From the NCBI GenBank assembly GCA_013368325.1, contig JAACJK010000014.1:183897-247896 (forward strand): a stretch of 64,000 nt of DNA, in the 5' to 3' direction. The stretch's first letter is position 1. The number at the start of each line of letters is the position of its first letter. The DNA comes from Ephemerocybe angulata (taxonomy: Eukaryota > Basidiomycota > Agaricomycetes > Agaricales > Psathyrellaceae). The notes below the pieces were generated by a model. It worked only from the letters and a program-made list of their open reading frames with translations. It was not told where the DNA came from and ran no database searches. The position numbers were made by a program, and so were the translations under genes. Positions 1-11,307 of this stretch are shown piece by piece.

Positions 1-1695
1 CGACGCCAGTTCCTTTGAAAGGGTTTGAATCTCATTTGCAACGATTTGGATTTGTTGCATGCGAGATATTACTGTTGGCTTGCTGTCAATAACTTTCCTC
101 TTGGGCTGATAGGATGGGAACTTACATCCCGCCTCTTCCTCCACCCTCTTCCGTAACCTAGCGTCCTCTGCTATCACAAAGTTCTTGCGCTCTTGCAAGG
201 CCTTGGCCTCACGAGCGAGACCATCCAAATCGGTCTTGCAGGCTTCGGCAATTAAGCGAACGTTATGGCGAACTTCAGGAATTCTCGTCAGGTCACTAGT
301 TGGCGCCCAGCTATTGCGAGATACTTCGGCCAAAGACGACACTTCGCGAGGCTATATGACGACAGTAAGTTGCTACTCGATAGACCTGAGAAAATAGATG
401 CTCACCACTGCACCTGTCGCGTCAATGATTTGACCCAAACCAGCTGGTGCTGGAGGCTCTCCAGCTTCTGCGAGGATTTGCTCATACGACTTATGTTCGA
501 CTTTTGTTTTGACCTTCTTCGGTTTCTTCCAAACATCAGATCGTTTCTTCTCAGCCTCCTTCGCCTTCTTCTTCAACTTCTTCGTCAAGGGATCGTCTTC
601 ATCGTCACTGACCACCTCGCCGCGCCTCTTGGCTTCCCGCTTTGACTGCTCTGTCTTCTCTTTGAAGCCCTTGAAAGCAATACCCATCTTTTGAGGGCGG
701 AGCTTGCTCTCAATAGGAGTGACGATACCCTCCCCCGTTGTACCCAGACCCTTTCCGGCTTCCCAGCCCATCTTCTGAAGCATGCGTGCACCAAAGCTAC
801 CGGATAGCTTGATGAAGTGGGCTCGCTCCTCTGCGGATAACTGGGCTACCTTCGGTGCAGTCGTTTCATCACGCACGAAACGCTGCTGTCGACTACTTGC
901 GAATGCCGAAGGGGGTTCGGGTGTGGACCGTAATGCTACTGGTGTAGTATCCTCTTCCGGTTGAGATGACTTCAAACCGATACCACCTCTTCCAAAACTG
1001 GTGGGTGCTGCTGATGTCGGGCCTGATGCGTTCATGAAAGAGGCATAGGCGCCAATTCCACCCCGTCCAGACCCCAGACCAGCTTTCGAAGAGCCAATGC
1101 CCCCCTTGCCAGATCCAATTCCACCACCACCACGAGACGGTCCTGGCGCATCGCTACCAGTGTCAACCCGTTGAAAGGAGCCAATACCGCCGAAACGAGG
1201 CCTTTCCTCCTCCTCTTCAGGTTCGTCGTCTACACGAGCCGTGGAAGTGGGTCTGGAGGGTTCAGATGCGTCAGAATCACCGCCGTACTCTGCAGCCTCG
1301 TTATCATCCTCGCCTTCAGAAGAGTCGTCAGAACTGCCCGCATCCTCCATCGCTTCGTCGTCATTTGCGTCGTCTATGTCCATGGATTCGTCGAGATCGA
1401 GCTTCTTGTCACTGGAGACGAAGGCAGGAGCCTTGGCCCAATCGCTGCGCTTCTGCCTCCCCGCCGGTTTCTTCCCAAAGCCTTCTTCCTCGCTGTCATC
1501 TCCAAAGACGCCGTATATAGCATCCTCCTTCCCGTTCCTCTTCGGCCGTTTCCTCTGGTACGGATCGTTAAACAGTGCACGTTCTTCCCTTGCATCGGGA
1601 TCGTTGTCGTCAAAGTCTGCAAAGTCTGGGCCTTCCTCGTTATTTGATGAGTCCGAGTCATCGCCGTCGTCTAGCACGCGCTTTCTCCGCCCCAT
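1..1695 (-). CDS. TFIP11/Ntr1-like G-patch splicing factor (partial, 3' end off window)
   Basis: Spliceosome-disassembly factor of the TFIP11/STIP/Ntr1 family, which recruits the DEAH helicase Prp43 to intron-lariat spliceosomes in the nucleus. The first exon (1695 to 406) starts MGRRKRVLDD and has an acidic, Ser/Asp-rich N-terminus, Gly-rich linkers, then a G-patch near residues 295-340 (GARMLQKMGWEAGKGLG), followed by a Lys-rich stretch. A 54-bp intron (352-405, GTGAGC...TAG) joins in frame to a second exon reading PREVSSLAEVSRNSW and RIPEVRHNVRLIAEA, the typical start of the GC-rich-factor-like C-terminal half of the family. The frame stays open to base 1, so the rest of the gene lies outside the window. 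The start codon is the first in the frame and shares an intergenic region with the divergent carboxypeptidase gene. Family assignment is firm; the nuclear role is inferred from homologues. Confidence 0.93.
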
Positions 1696-2290
1696 ATCTT
1701 GGTGAGCGTTAAAGACAAAAGGATGTGAACTCTTCGCCGCCTCATCGGCGAGGATTCTACTGATGTGCCTCGTGTGACGCGGCTGCTTAATTTGGCATTA
1801 CTCCATCCGGATTGGGAGTGTTTGCTCTCTGCCAGCTTCCTGTCTCCTTTCATTTGTGGATCGACAGCTCTATCTCTGCTTGAAATCGTTTGGAATATCC
1901 TCCACAATACTGCGTATGAAACAAAAATCTACCTCAGCAACCGGACCTACCAGTAGGCGAAGCTTTGCACCTACAGATACGTTGGAGATACCACTCTAAC
2001 GAGATTCCCATCAGGTTACACACACTGAAAACAATTGCAGTTAGGGGTCTGACCGTCTGACCTTCATGTGTATGTATGCCTTCTTTGCCATGATGATGAT
2101 AAATGTTCGACGTTCCCTGACGTTCCCTATTGTTTAAGAGGCGTGCCGGAAGGCACCCATATCATCGCCCAGAATGCGACGTCTGATCACCCGGTGCCTT
2201 AACTTGAAAATGCCGACATGGGCGTAGTATATAAAAAGGTCGCGATGCTGCTCTTCGTCTCCCCAGGCTTCTTCCTCTCTTCTCCCCAAT
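1696..2290. promoter_or_regulatory. Divergent promoter region; TATA box for the carboxypeptidase
   Basis: About 600 bp separate the minus-strand G-patch gene from the plus-strand carboxypeptidase. A good TATA-like run (TATATAAAAA, about 2227-2236) lies roughly 55 bp before the carboxypeptidase ATG, a usual fungal spacing. No convincing gene is seen inside; the short frames here carry no recognisable domain. Confidence 0.6.
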
Positions 2291-5045
2291 ATGCACCCGA
2301 GTGGAGCTCTGCTATCGCTGGCTCTTGCCCTTCTGCCGCTTGGCGCCTGCCAAAGCACCGCCCTTCCTAGCTCTTGGCCTCAAGACTATCCTGGAAAGCC
2401 CTCAGGGGATTTCAGCCCTAGCTGGCAAAACTGTACGTGTCGCTTTGAAGCTCCTCTTTTTAAACGCGACTCATGGCGTCCTTTCTTCAGATTTTCGCGT
2501 CACCGACCCTCTTCCAAATGTGACCTTCCCTCTCGGACAGAATTACGCAGGCAACCTACCTGTGAACCGCGCCAGTCCGAACAATACGCTGTTCTTCTGG
2601 GGCTTCGAGAAGACGGCTGGTTCCCTTACAGCAACAGCATCTCGAAGGAGCGAGGAGCCATGGGCTATCTGGTTGAATGGCGGGTGAGTGAATACGGGAC
2701 TGGCAACACATCGGCGCATTCCCTAAAACAATCCGGTAGGCCTGGCTCATCCAGCATGTACGGGTTCTTCTTTGAGGTATGCCACGGGAGGAGGATGAAT
2801 GCAGCCGCAACAACGACCTTAACGACGCTATTTAGAATGGCCCCATTGCCATGTCCTCCGATTATAAACTCTCCAAGAACCAATACAGTTGGGACAAGCT
2901 CGTCGACTATTTCTGGATCGACCAGCCCGTGTAAGTTTCACACAGTTCCATCCCTACAAATTCTGATCTTCCTGCTTTCTGTTTCCAGAGGAGTTGGGCA
3001 CGCCACAGCGACAGCCGACGGTTATGGTTAGTACCATACCCGTCTCTCTCTGATTTCGGTGCTGATCCCCGTTACCTGTCCGTCACCAGTTCACGATGAA
3101 GACCAAATCGGCAGGGACTTTATGGGCTTCCTCTCCAACTTGGTAAAAGTTTTCCCAAGCCTGAAGACACGACCTCTGCACCTCACCGGCGAGAGTTATG
3201 CTGGGATGTATATCGTAAGTCTCAAGTGTTCCAAACAGAGTGAACCTAGTGATGACTGTTTAACATAGCCATACATCCTGAAAGCGTATTTCGAAATGTC
3301 CAATCCACCTGTCAAAATTGAGAACATTGTGATCGGTGACGGAACTGTCGCGTACGGCGTCGTCTGGAACTTGCTCCCCGCTGTACGTTTTTCATCGATT
3401 CCTCGATTTCGCTTCCACTGACATACTTTCAAGTTGAGCGTGATTGAAACATTCCCCCAGCTCATCGGATACGACCCCGAAGTATACAAGTACTTCAAAC
3501 AGCAGTATGCCCTTTCATTTACGCCTTACATGTCTTGCAAAGTTACTAAAGTTATCTTATCAGGTCTCATCTTTGCGGCTATGACTTGAACATGACTTAC
3601 CCACAGACCGCCCCTTTGCCCGACGTCCCTCTCCAACAACCCAGAGATCGCAAAATACCTTGGCAGCTAGCCCAGCAAAATCAGAAAGGCTTGCACCTCT
3701 ATCACACCTTGGCCAAGCGCTACGAGGAGTCGGACATCAAAACCCTTAAGCGCCGAGACCGGGAGTTGGGTCGCGATTTGTGGAAGCGAGATTTGAGCCT
3801 CCGCACGAATGGTACTCTCGATCCCTGGGTACGTTATTATTAATCGGATTAAAGATGCTAGCTCCCCAGTTCTGACAGTTTTCTCTTTAATTCAGTATGG
3901 CTGCTTCCTTTGGGATATGGTCATGGACTACGCACTCAATTACACATACCCATGGAGTGAGTCCGGTGTTCAAACTGTGCTTGTCGCCTTTGAAACTCAT
4001 TAACTATCCATTTAGATGACGTTCAGAACATCGATGTCTACGACCTGTCGGACGTCTTGAACCCTCCAGAGAACAAGGACGCCAGCATTTTCCTGAATGG
4101 TTCGTTCACTTATTCAACGAAAGCGTTACTCGGTCGCTAATCATGTTATTCGTCTCGCAGACCCGGCTGTCAGGAAGGCACTTCATGCACCTACGAGCAA
4201 GAATTGGGCCTTGAGCACCCCTCACGTCTTCGGAGGAGCAATGGATCCCAGTCCTGAGTGCGTCACATTAGTGCTCCGGATACTTCTTTGAGAGGATATA
4301 ACTGACGCCTATCATCTCATTAGGCCCGCGAGCTTCTTGGATGCCCTCGCCGCGAATGCTTCTGCCAAGAACGTTGGTGTTATCATGTACTCGGGTAATA
4401 ACGATTTCTTGATTCCTCACTTGGGAACCGAAGGTATGTTTCTCCGAACTCTCTACTCTGGCTTGAGCGTCGACTAACCTAATACTATGGGCTCAGTCGT
4501 CATTCAGAACACAACTTTCGGCGGGGCTAGAGGATTCTCCAAGAAACCCTCAACTCCCTGGTATGATGATTCAGGCAAGTTCGCCGGAATCATCCACCAG
4601 GAACGAGGATGGAAGTACGCGTTGTTCTACGGGACTGGACATCTCGTCCCAGCTGTCACTCCCAAAGCTGTAGGTTCCCGACCTCTACGATCCACGAGGG
4701 CTTTTGGCTGACTTCACCCCACAGGCGTACAAGTTTGTCCGAGATTTCGTCCTCGGAAGTAACCCTTTGGGGTCAGTCGTCACTCTGCCTGGGGGCGTAA
4801 AAACCCTCGTTGGGGAAGACCCCAAGTACGCGGGACAAAACCTTCAGGCTGCGGATGAGCTATACCTTGGTGCAGGGAAAACAGAGTCGAGTTGGGTTGC
4901 ACCGGCTGCGACACGGTCGGCGTGGAAGTCCTTCATTGCGACTGAGACCGCGACGACGACTTCATCGAAGACGACCTCGACGAAGACCTCGATTACGAAG
5001 AAGCATTTCCATCGGGCTCAGAGGACTGGGGAGCCTGAACCATGA
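2291..5045 (+). CDS. Secreted serine carboxypeptidase (peptidase S10)
   Basis: Serine carboxypeptidase that removes C-terminal residues from peptides, predicted to be secreted or vacuolar. The start gives a signal peptide (MHPSGALLSLALALLPLGAC). About eleven short introns split the gene. In order the exons give an oxyanion-hole region (WLNGGPGSSSMYG), the nucleophile motif GESYAG, an insertion domain with DPAVRKALHAP, the catalytic Asp in GNNDFLIP and the catalytic His in GTGHLVP, so the Ser-Asp-His triad is complete. Several N-glycosylation sequons are present. The C-terminus is a Ser/Thr-rich tail (TETATTTSSKTTSTKTS) ending in EPEP, with no obvious membrane anchor, unlike Kex1. The TATA box just upstream fits an inducible secreted enzyme. 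Substrate preference cannot be read from the sequence. A dispersed repeat begins about 120 bp past the stop. Confidence 0.92.
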
Positions 5046-5168
5046 TGCATGACTGGAGGTGTGTTGACTCCCATAGGCCGTGATATGAGCATATGCTAGA
5101 TTCTGGGCTTCCTTCCCTTTGCTTTTTCGAACGGACTTGTTTTCTCTGCATTCTACTTGCAACATACG

Positions 5169-5305
5169 CATACCGGACGCATTTTCGCACCAGCGCTCGC
5201 GGCTCAGTGCAACATTAAAATAAAGTCTTGTTTACATCTGTACCAGTATATCCTATTCTTGTATTATACGTAGCTTAGATACCATTGATTGAATCATGCG
5301 ATGTG
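5169..5305. repeat. Dispersed repeat, copy 1 (partner at 15010-15136)
   Basis: This stretch, downstream of the carboxypeptidase, matches 15010-15136 in direct orientation. The core 5238-5298 aligns with 15076-15136 over 61 bases with only two visible mismatches. Weaker similarity continues on both sides, to about 5450. It is A/T-rich, has no open frame and probably is a transposon fragment or MITE-like element. No clear terminal inverted repeats were recognised. The remainder of 5306-5767 holds nothing else I can name. Confidence 0.8.
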
Positions 5306-5767
5306 AACATGCGTAGCAAAAACACCTGTTAATGAAGAATGGAGAACAGTGGCACAAGTTCTTGGCACTGACCAAGCACTGACACAAGTTCTCTTGCGAA
5401 CTACACAGCAACTACACAGGCCCAGGGATTGCTTACCGAGCAGTTAGGAAAGAGCTCGGAGCCTTGGACATGCAACGCCAATGCCGTTTTCTGTAAGCCA
5501 ACTTCACATGTTGCGGATGCCGGACATTATGTACTCATTATCATTAAGTATTAACAGATGGCCAAATTGCTATGCCGCGGGTGCGCAGCATCGGCCCACA
5601 GGTCGGCGCTTTAGTCCTGAGCGCCCCCGGGCCCCAGGCTGGTACCATTCCATTTGTGTTCCATGACTACTTAATACTCAGACAACAGCATGACCCGGGC
5701 CAGACTGGACCAATTGGCATTTGCTAGTACATAGTTTATTCGTGATAATACAAGGCTTTTCAATGCA

Positions 5768-7551
5768 TTACGATTCCCAATCTGCTTTCCATTCATCCGT
5801 ACACCCTTTAAATTCACAGCCCACTACTGCATGACCGAAATCAATAATTTTGAGCTTGCCTTTCGTGTTGCGGACGACATTGCGGGCATGCAAATCATGA
5901 TGATGGATGTTTACTTGGTGAATTCTATCCACAATAGGCTGCAAGTCAAGTCTAGAGGATTATGATTAGTACATTGTTGCATACAGTACAGGGATCAAGT
6001 GCAGACCTGTCCTTTTGAGTCAATGTAGGCAACAGCTTCCCTTCATTTGACATCACTAAGAAAAACCTGCCGGACACTGCACATTTTCCCGAGGCATGGA
6101 GTATTGGTATGTCTGAACCCTGCAGGTCATGCAGCCACTTATATGCAGCGTGTTCCCTTTTGTAGCAATAGGTGTCGTTATAAACCTTTATCACGATGCT
6201 AGGACAGGAGTAAATGAACGTAAGGGCAGTGGGTGTGGAATGGGTAGAATCTGGTGGTGGCAAAGTCCAACCAAAGGGAAGACAAAGCACACTGCTGCGA
6301 TATATCAAGTTAGCGAAGGTATTTCTGCACATTGGTAGCCACTCACCCTGTATCAAGAACCAGGTTATCGTACTGGCGAATCTTCAGAGCTCGGAACCTC
6401 TTGATTCTGAAGAGGATCATTGATATTCTCCAGACACTTCGCTGTACAATAGTCAGTAATGAAGCCCTATAACAGGCCGACGCAGACCAAAAGGAATCAA
6501 AAATTGATCTCCTACCAGTAGCGGCAAGGTACTCGTCCGCCTGATGAACTTGCTCAGGGCACAATTTCTTCCATTTCTTGTACAGCTCCTTGTCCGCACT
6601 GATAAGGACCATAAAAATCCAAGCCCCGACAATGTTGAAGAAAGCCTCCCAGTTCTCAGGAATGCCAGCAACTTCTGGCCCTACAAACACCATTTAAGTT
6701 CTATACAAGCCCTGGATATTTCATGGAATCGCACTTACATTCACCCTTGGCAGAGGCGATATCTGTTCCTATCCCCATCACCTTCCCGTCGTAGACCAGC
6801 GGAATGAAGTGGGCAGGTGCCCACGCCAACACTCCATGTACAGAATCCTTCCCGGCCCCTTCCTCTCTCATTTGCTTGGCATATTGAAAAACCTGATAAG
6901 GGTCAATTACATACTGGAATATAACAAGAAAATAGACAGAAGTACCTGATAGAGGAGTTTTCTAGAACCCAAAGCTTCTTGCTTGACAAACTTCTCCACC
7001 ATCCCATTGCTAACTGACCTCGGGGTCTTCATATCTATCGATGCTTTGGGTGTGCTCGTTATCGTGCCATTATCTTCGACTGATAGTTGCTTAATCTTCA
7101 AGTCTATATCACCAGAGCCTGAGGGATTCGTCACAAGGACCACTGCGGCATACTCCACCTGGCCCCCCTTTACCTTGGACCCAAACGAGAACGCGTCAAG
7201 GCACAAATTGGAGAAAGGCTCCATAATCTTTCGAGTGACGTCGTTCTCGTTCCAGCTTTCCAATGGGTGACCTTCAGTGAAGGCCTCAATCTCGCGCAGC
7301 CCTCGACGCCCTACTTTGCCAACGGCGAGCATTTCCTTCGTAAGGAATAGTGGTGGCGACACAAAATTTCTCGAGCGAGCGTCTGCAGAGTACCTGTGGG
7401 CAGATGGCCGATACTTCGCACGGCAGTTGTTCCGAGGCATTTTGCCTCCCTTTGCTGGAGACGGTATGCAAGGTAGACAGCTAACGCGGTGTATTTTCAA
7501 ACTCTCCCGACCCATACCCATCCGGTACTCTCCCTCCCACTTGGCCTCCAT
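5768..7551 (-). CDS. Protein-kinase-fold protein with HHDLHARN catalytic loop
   Basis: Small kinase-like protein of a type common in Agaricomycetes. The N-terminal exon (from 7551; an internal Met reading MPRNNCRAKYRPS is an alternative start) has a domain seen in fungal orphan kinases. The next exon, after a GTACTT...CAG intron at about 6892-6944, reads VFQYAKQMREEGAGKD. The C-terminal lobe shows a beta-3 lysine context (VIKVYNDTYCYKREHAAYKW), a catalytic loop HHDLHARNVV and a metal-binding IDFG motif, so the HxD, Asn and DFG Asp are all present. It ends at a TAA at 5768-5770 shortly after DFG, so the lobe after the activation loop is very short compared with standard kinases. Activity and substrate are unknown; it could also be an aminoglycoside-phosphotransferase-like kinase. 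Confidence 0.7.
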
Positions 7552-10310
7552 GCTCAGTGATGATACCTGGGACTATATTTGGCTTTGCGCAAACTGGGAA
7601 TGATCACGCAGGCTTGTACAAGGTTCAGCAACTCAAATGCGGTCTATACTTAAGCAATGTATATTTCTCAAGGCTTCTTTCTGTGACTTTTACAGTATTT
7701 ATTAGACAACGGTATCACCTAACAATCTACTTTGCAGGGATGGGCGCTTATTCAAGCGCGCGCGATGAGATTTGTTCGGTGTTGGCTGAGAATGGGCTTG
7801 CCAACACGGGCTTCGCACTGCCTCTCATCGTCCCCCCAACTTACCCCAGAGGGTAGTAGACACTGAGCCGAGTGGCGTTCTCACAGAGGTCGCAATGGGG
7901 ACGGACGTCTAGTACCTGTATGGGACGCCAAAGCGACGGGTAAGGAGCTGGTGTGACCGCGTCTGTCTCCCGTTCCCAAACTGCTGTTGAGGCCCCTTTC
8001 GTCCTGAACCGAGCGAGTCGCGCCACCACATCCAAGGTCGGTGCACTCGACATGGGTATATCACAGCAGATTGAATGATCTTACAATAGCAACGTGGTCA
8101 GTAAGTAGTCACACATCACAACACCGTGCAGACATGCTCACCTTTCATTCCAGCTATCGGCGCAGCGCATACACCGAGCCTCCAAAATCACCGTCGAAGT
8201 CAGCTTACCTCGATGCGACGCGCACTGTATCTGATCGAGGACACCCCGACACGAGCTTGACGACGGCAGAGGTGGACGGCGACTGAAAGCACGGTCTCGG
8301 GCGGTGAGCACGCATCCTGGGGTGCACCGCAATGCGAGGGGAAACTGGATCGCGGAGAGGTGAGTAAATCGATGAAAGCATAGTTGAAGAATACTGACCT
8401 TGACCCTTCATCCCCTACGAATTCTGTCTCCACTCCAACCTCGCTTTGAGGAAATGGTAAGTCAGTTTGTATTGGCTATAGCGTAGCGGTAAGTCTAACA
8501 CACCTTGGAGCGAAGATGCTCACGCGCGCTCTGCCGTCCAAGATTGGCCTGCCTGCGATACGCGGTGGGTGCGCGATGGTGTGTGTCCGTTCTGCGCGCG
8601 TCGTTCCCATCTCGACTTCAGCATCAGTGAGTGCACGTTGACGGAGTCGAGATTAAAGTACTCACCGAGCCTGTTAATCCAGCCCATCCCTACCCGCCAT
8701 CGCAACGCAGCTCCAAATGGCTCTGGGCTTACGCCGCTCTGCCAGCTGTCCTTGATGGTGCGAACGCCGGGATGCGTTCGGTCGCTCTGGCGGGTTCTTG
8801 AGGTCCGGATGCCTGGGTCGTCGCGAGCCTGTCACCACCAATGTGGGCAGAGTTGCCGCAAGTCGCTCCTCACGCGAGGGCCGGCCAATCATCTGAAGCC
8901 TCTTCCGCCGCCAATGGACATATACAAAATCCCGGTCATTATTGTAAATGTTTTCCAATGGGCGGTTGGATTGAACGTGAAAAGGGAACGACGATGAGGA
9001 GATGGGCGGTGTGCGACGAGGGGACGACTTGCCCGACGCCCGCCGTGCATGACGATGGCGGCCAATGAGGATTGTGATGGCATATGGGCAGCGTAAGGGA
9101 GGTGGTCGAGAGGAGGTAGGGGAAGCACCCGGCGCGTTTGACTATAAGTAGAACAGAGGGTGCTGCGGTGAGTCTCTTGTTTGCTAGCCTGCATCGGAAC
9201 TTACCGTTCACTGAGGATCCGGTTGTCGCACATCGCGACAGGCGAAGGTGCCTGTCGGCTGAGTTATAGTAACTTGCAAGCAGTGGACCCCGGTTCCATG
9301 CCAACGTCGTCGTTGCCGTCTGAGCGAATCCGAACTCGCTCAATGCATCGCGTCCTCCAATTTACTCCCCATGCACGACGTCGATCTCCAATTCTCAGTC
9401 ACGACGTCTCCCACCTGGCTTATCGGATTTGGTGTTGCTCGTCGTGGGCGGGCGTAGGCGGCATCGTGAAGGTATAGGTCGATGACCGAGGGCGAGGAGA
9501 ATGGGGTGACAGGTAAGAAAAGGACGAAAGAAGAACAAATCCGTAAGTCAATGTCAAGTTCGAAAGCCAATCCGAACGCACCTTCCACAAGCCCTGCACC
9601 CCCGGTATCATTGCCAATAACCTCCGTTCCGACCTCCAAACTAATCCCAGTAACTTCGTTAGCGAGCGTCTTGAGCGAGAAGCGTGCAACCACAGGCAAC
9701 CACCCACCAACAAAAACAAATGCGAGGGTGGACTGCAAGCGACGACCTCGCGTTCAGGGACGGCGGACGGTGGCCCATGTTCAGGCAGCGCCGGCGCCTG
9801 CGCTTGGAGGTCCTCCATGTTGGGTATCATGAGGGGCGATAGTAACGAGGTGAGTACGCAGAAATAGAATGGTTTCCCATGACGCGGCACGGAACTGGCG
9901 GCAGGACGCGGCATGCGGATGTAGCCGGCTTGGCACTGATGGATTGATGCACAGGGAGAGCTCACGGCTTGGCACTCGAAATACCACTGCGAGAGTACCC
10001 GAGTCAAATGCCTCGGAATTTGTTGCCTGTCGAAGTCCAGTTCTTTGGAGCAAGCGGGGTGCTCTTCGTTGACTTGCAGAGTTGGAGAACAAATTGTCCA
10101 ACAGCATCACCCAAGGGGCATTGGGCTCTGAGGGCCTTGCCCCCTCTTGGGTTGCCACGGCTGGCAAGTGTCGCGCGAAGAAGACGGCAGGCAGATGGGT
10201 GCATGGTGTACCGTGTGCAGATTCAATGAATCAATGGCCCGTCCCGGTAAGAGATGCCAGTTGAGAGATGGTTGACGGCAGATTCAATGGGTCGGAGGTC
10301 CCGGTAAGAG
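7552..10310. other. Orphan island A: intron-like signals, no recognisable gene family
   Basis: About 2.7 kb between the kinase-like gene and a candidate orphan gene. Many short GC-rich frames exist on both strands, none with a known domain. Several good intron-like segments occur on the plus strand, for example from about 8626 (GTGAGTGCACG) with a TACTCAC branch and a CCAG acceptor, and one beginning near 8098 (GTCAGTAAGT) and ending TTCCAG. A plus-strand frame at 9482-9832 (MTEGEENGVTGKKRTKEEQI, then Pro/Ser/Thr-rich) resembles in composition and layout the start of the candidate gene at 10311. I cannot build a complete gene here. It may be a decayed or fast-evolving locus. Confidence 0.4.
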
Positions 10311-10333
10311 ATGCCAGTTGAGAGATGGTTGAC
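10242..10333. repeat. Two-copy direct repeat, 57-bp period
   Basis: The segment starting TCCCGGTAAGAGATGCCAGT and ending GGTTGAC occurs at 10242-10276 and again, identical, at 10299-10333. A related flank (GCAGATTCAATG) precedes both copies. The second copy contains the ATG at 10311 proposed as a start codon for the next frame, and each copy contains a GGTAAG that could act as a splice donor. Confidence 0.85.
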
Positions 10334-11237
10334 ATCCTCGACGAAGAAGACATTAGCCAGGAGCGAAGAGTTGGCGAAGAGGCCAATGCCAACAGTGTAC
10401 AAACACGGATCCAAACTCCCGCAAACCCCTCCAGACGAATCACCCTTGCCATCTCCATCCTCACCTTCGCAGCCACTGGTTACGCTCACAGCTCTTGCAA
10501 ATTTGCAAGACGAAAACTGCTCTAAGGTCACAGGACCGCCTGCTCCTCCTCGTACCTCCACCTCATGCCATGCCGGGCCTAACGCGGCACCAGAACGTCC
10601 CACAAACTTCAAGCAACCGCGCCGCCAAGCAGAGCCTCGTCTAACGCCTCCTCAGCACCGTACGTACAGTACCGTTGGCATGACCGCCGCAACCAAGGTC
10701 ACTATGTCGTTGCAGAGGGTGGGCGGTGCAATGGGGCATGTGAGCGAGTTTTCGAGGTTTCGAGAAGTTTGGGCGCCCGGCGGTCAGGTTAGAACGCTGG
10801 TAGGAAGGTGCGTTAATCGTTCTGGTGATGAAGCAGTTTGATAGCTTACCGAGAGTAATAGGCTATAGCATAGTCGCCATCATGCATCACCCTTCGCCGT
10901 CGTTGCACGGGAGCCTTCGTCGTCGACCGTCGTCCTCCTCCGTGCTCGGGATTCAGCCGTCGACGGTTTCGAGCAAATAGGCGCCCTGGACTTCCCCGTA
11001 GACCGATATTTCCCCGTCAGCGCCGCCCAAGCGCCGCTGCCGGCCCTACTCGCCACAAGGTTACCTACAGACACCGAGTACAAGCACCCCTCCCTCGCGT
11101 CGAACCGTGAACGGCGCCGAAGTCTCCATCTTTCGCCCCAGCACCGTGTTCGCTGTGCTGAGTCGTCTTACGCAAGACATGCGTGGAGGCACCTACCCGC
11201 GTCCGCCGTCAACGTAGCATACCCACCAATTATATAG
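10311..11237 (+). CDS. Candidate two-exon proline-rich orphan protein
   Basis: Unrecognised. Joining 10311-10807 to 10874-11237 across a 66-bp intron (donor GTGCGT, AGCTTACC branch, acceptor CATAG) gives a 286-codon open frame. The first exon is Pro/Ser/Thr-rich (DESPLPSPSSPSQPLVTL). The second exon is open for about 120 codons, with a moderately hydrophobic middle (FEQIGALDFPVDRYFPVS). It ends 70 bp before the converging utp21 stop codon. No domain, signal peptide or membrane segment is evident. Support is only the length of the open frame in GC-rich DNA and the good intron. The minus strand is also partly open, so this may be non-coding or a decayed gene. Confidence 0.35.
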
Positions 11238-11307
11238 ATATAGGTGAATTTCCTCAGATTGAGCGATTGAAAAATGAGAAGATATATTGTACCACCAACC
11301 CCCATAC

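Noticed and set aside
1171..1705. Plus-strand frames of 150+ codons opposite the G-patch gene
   Set aside because: They are shadows of the Asp/Ser/Glu-rich coding strand and contain no domain.
7552..10310. CRISPR-like or regularly spaced repeats
   Set aside because: The recurring GTNAGT and CTCAC words are splice signals at irregular spacing, and the DNA is eukaryotic.
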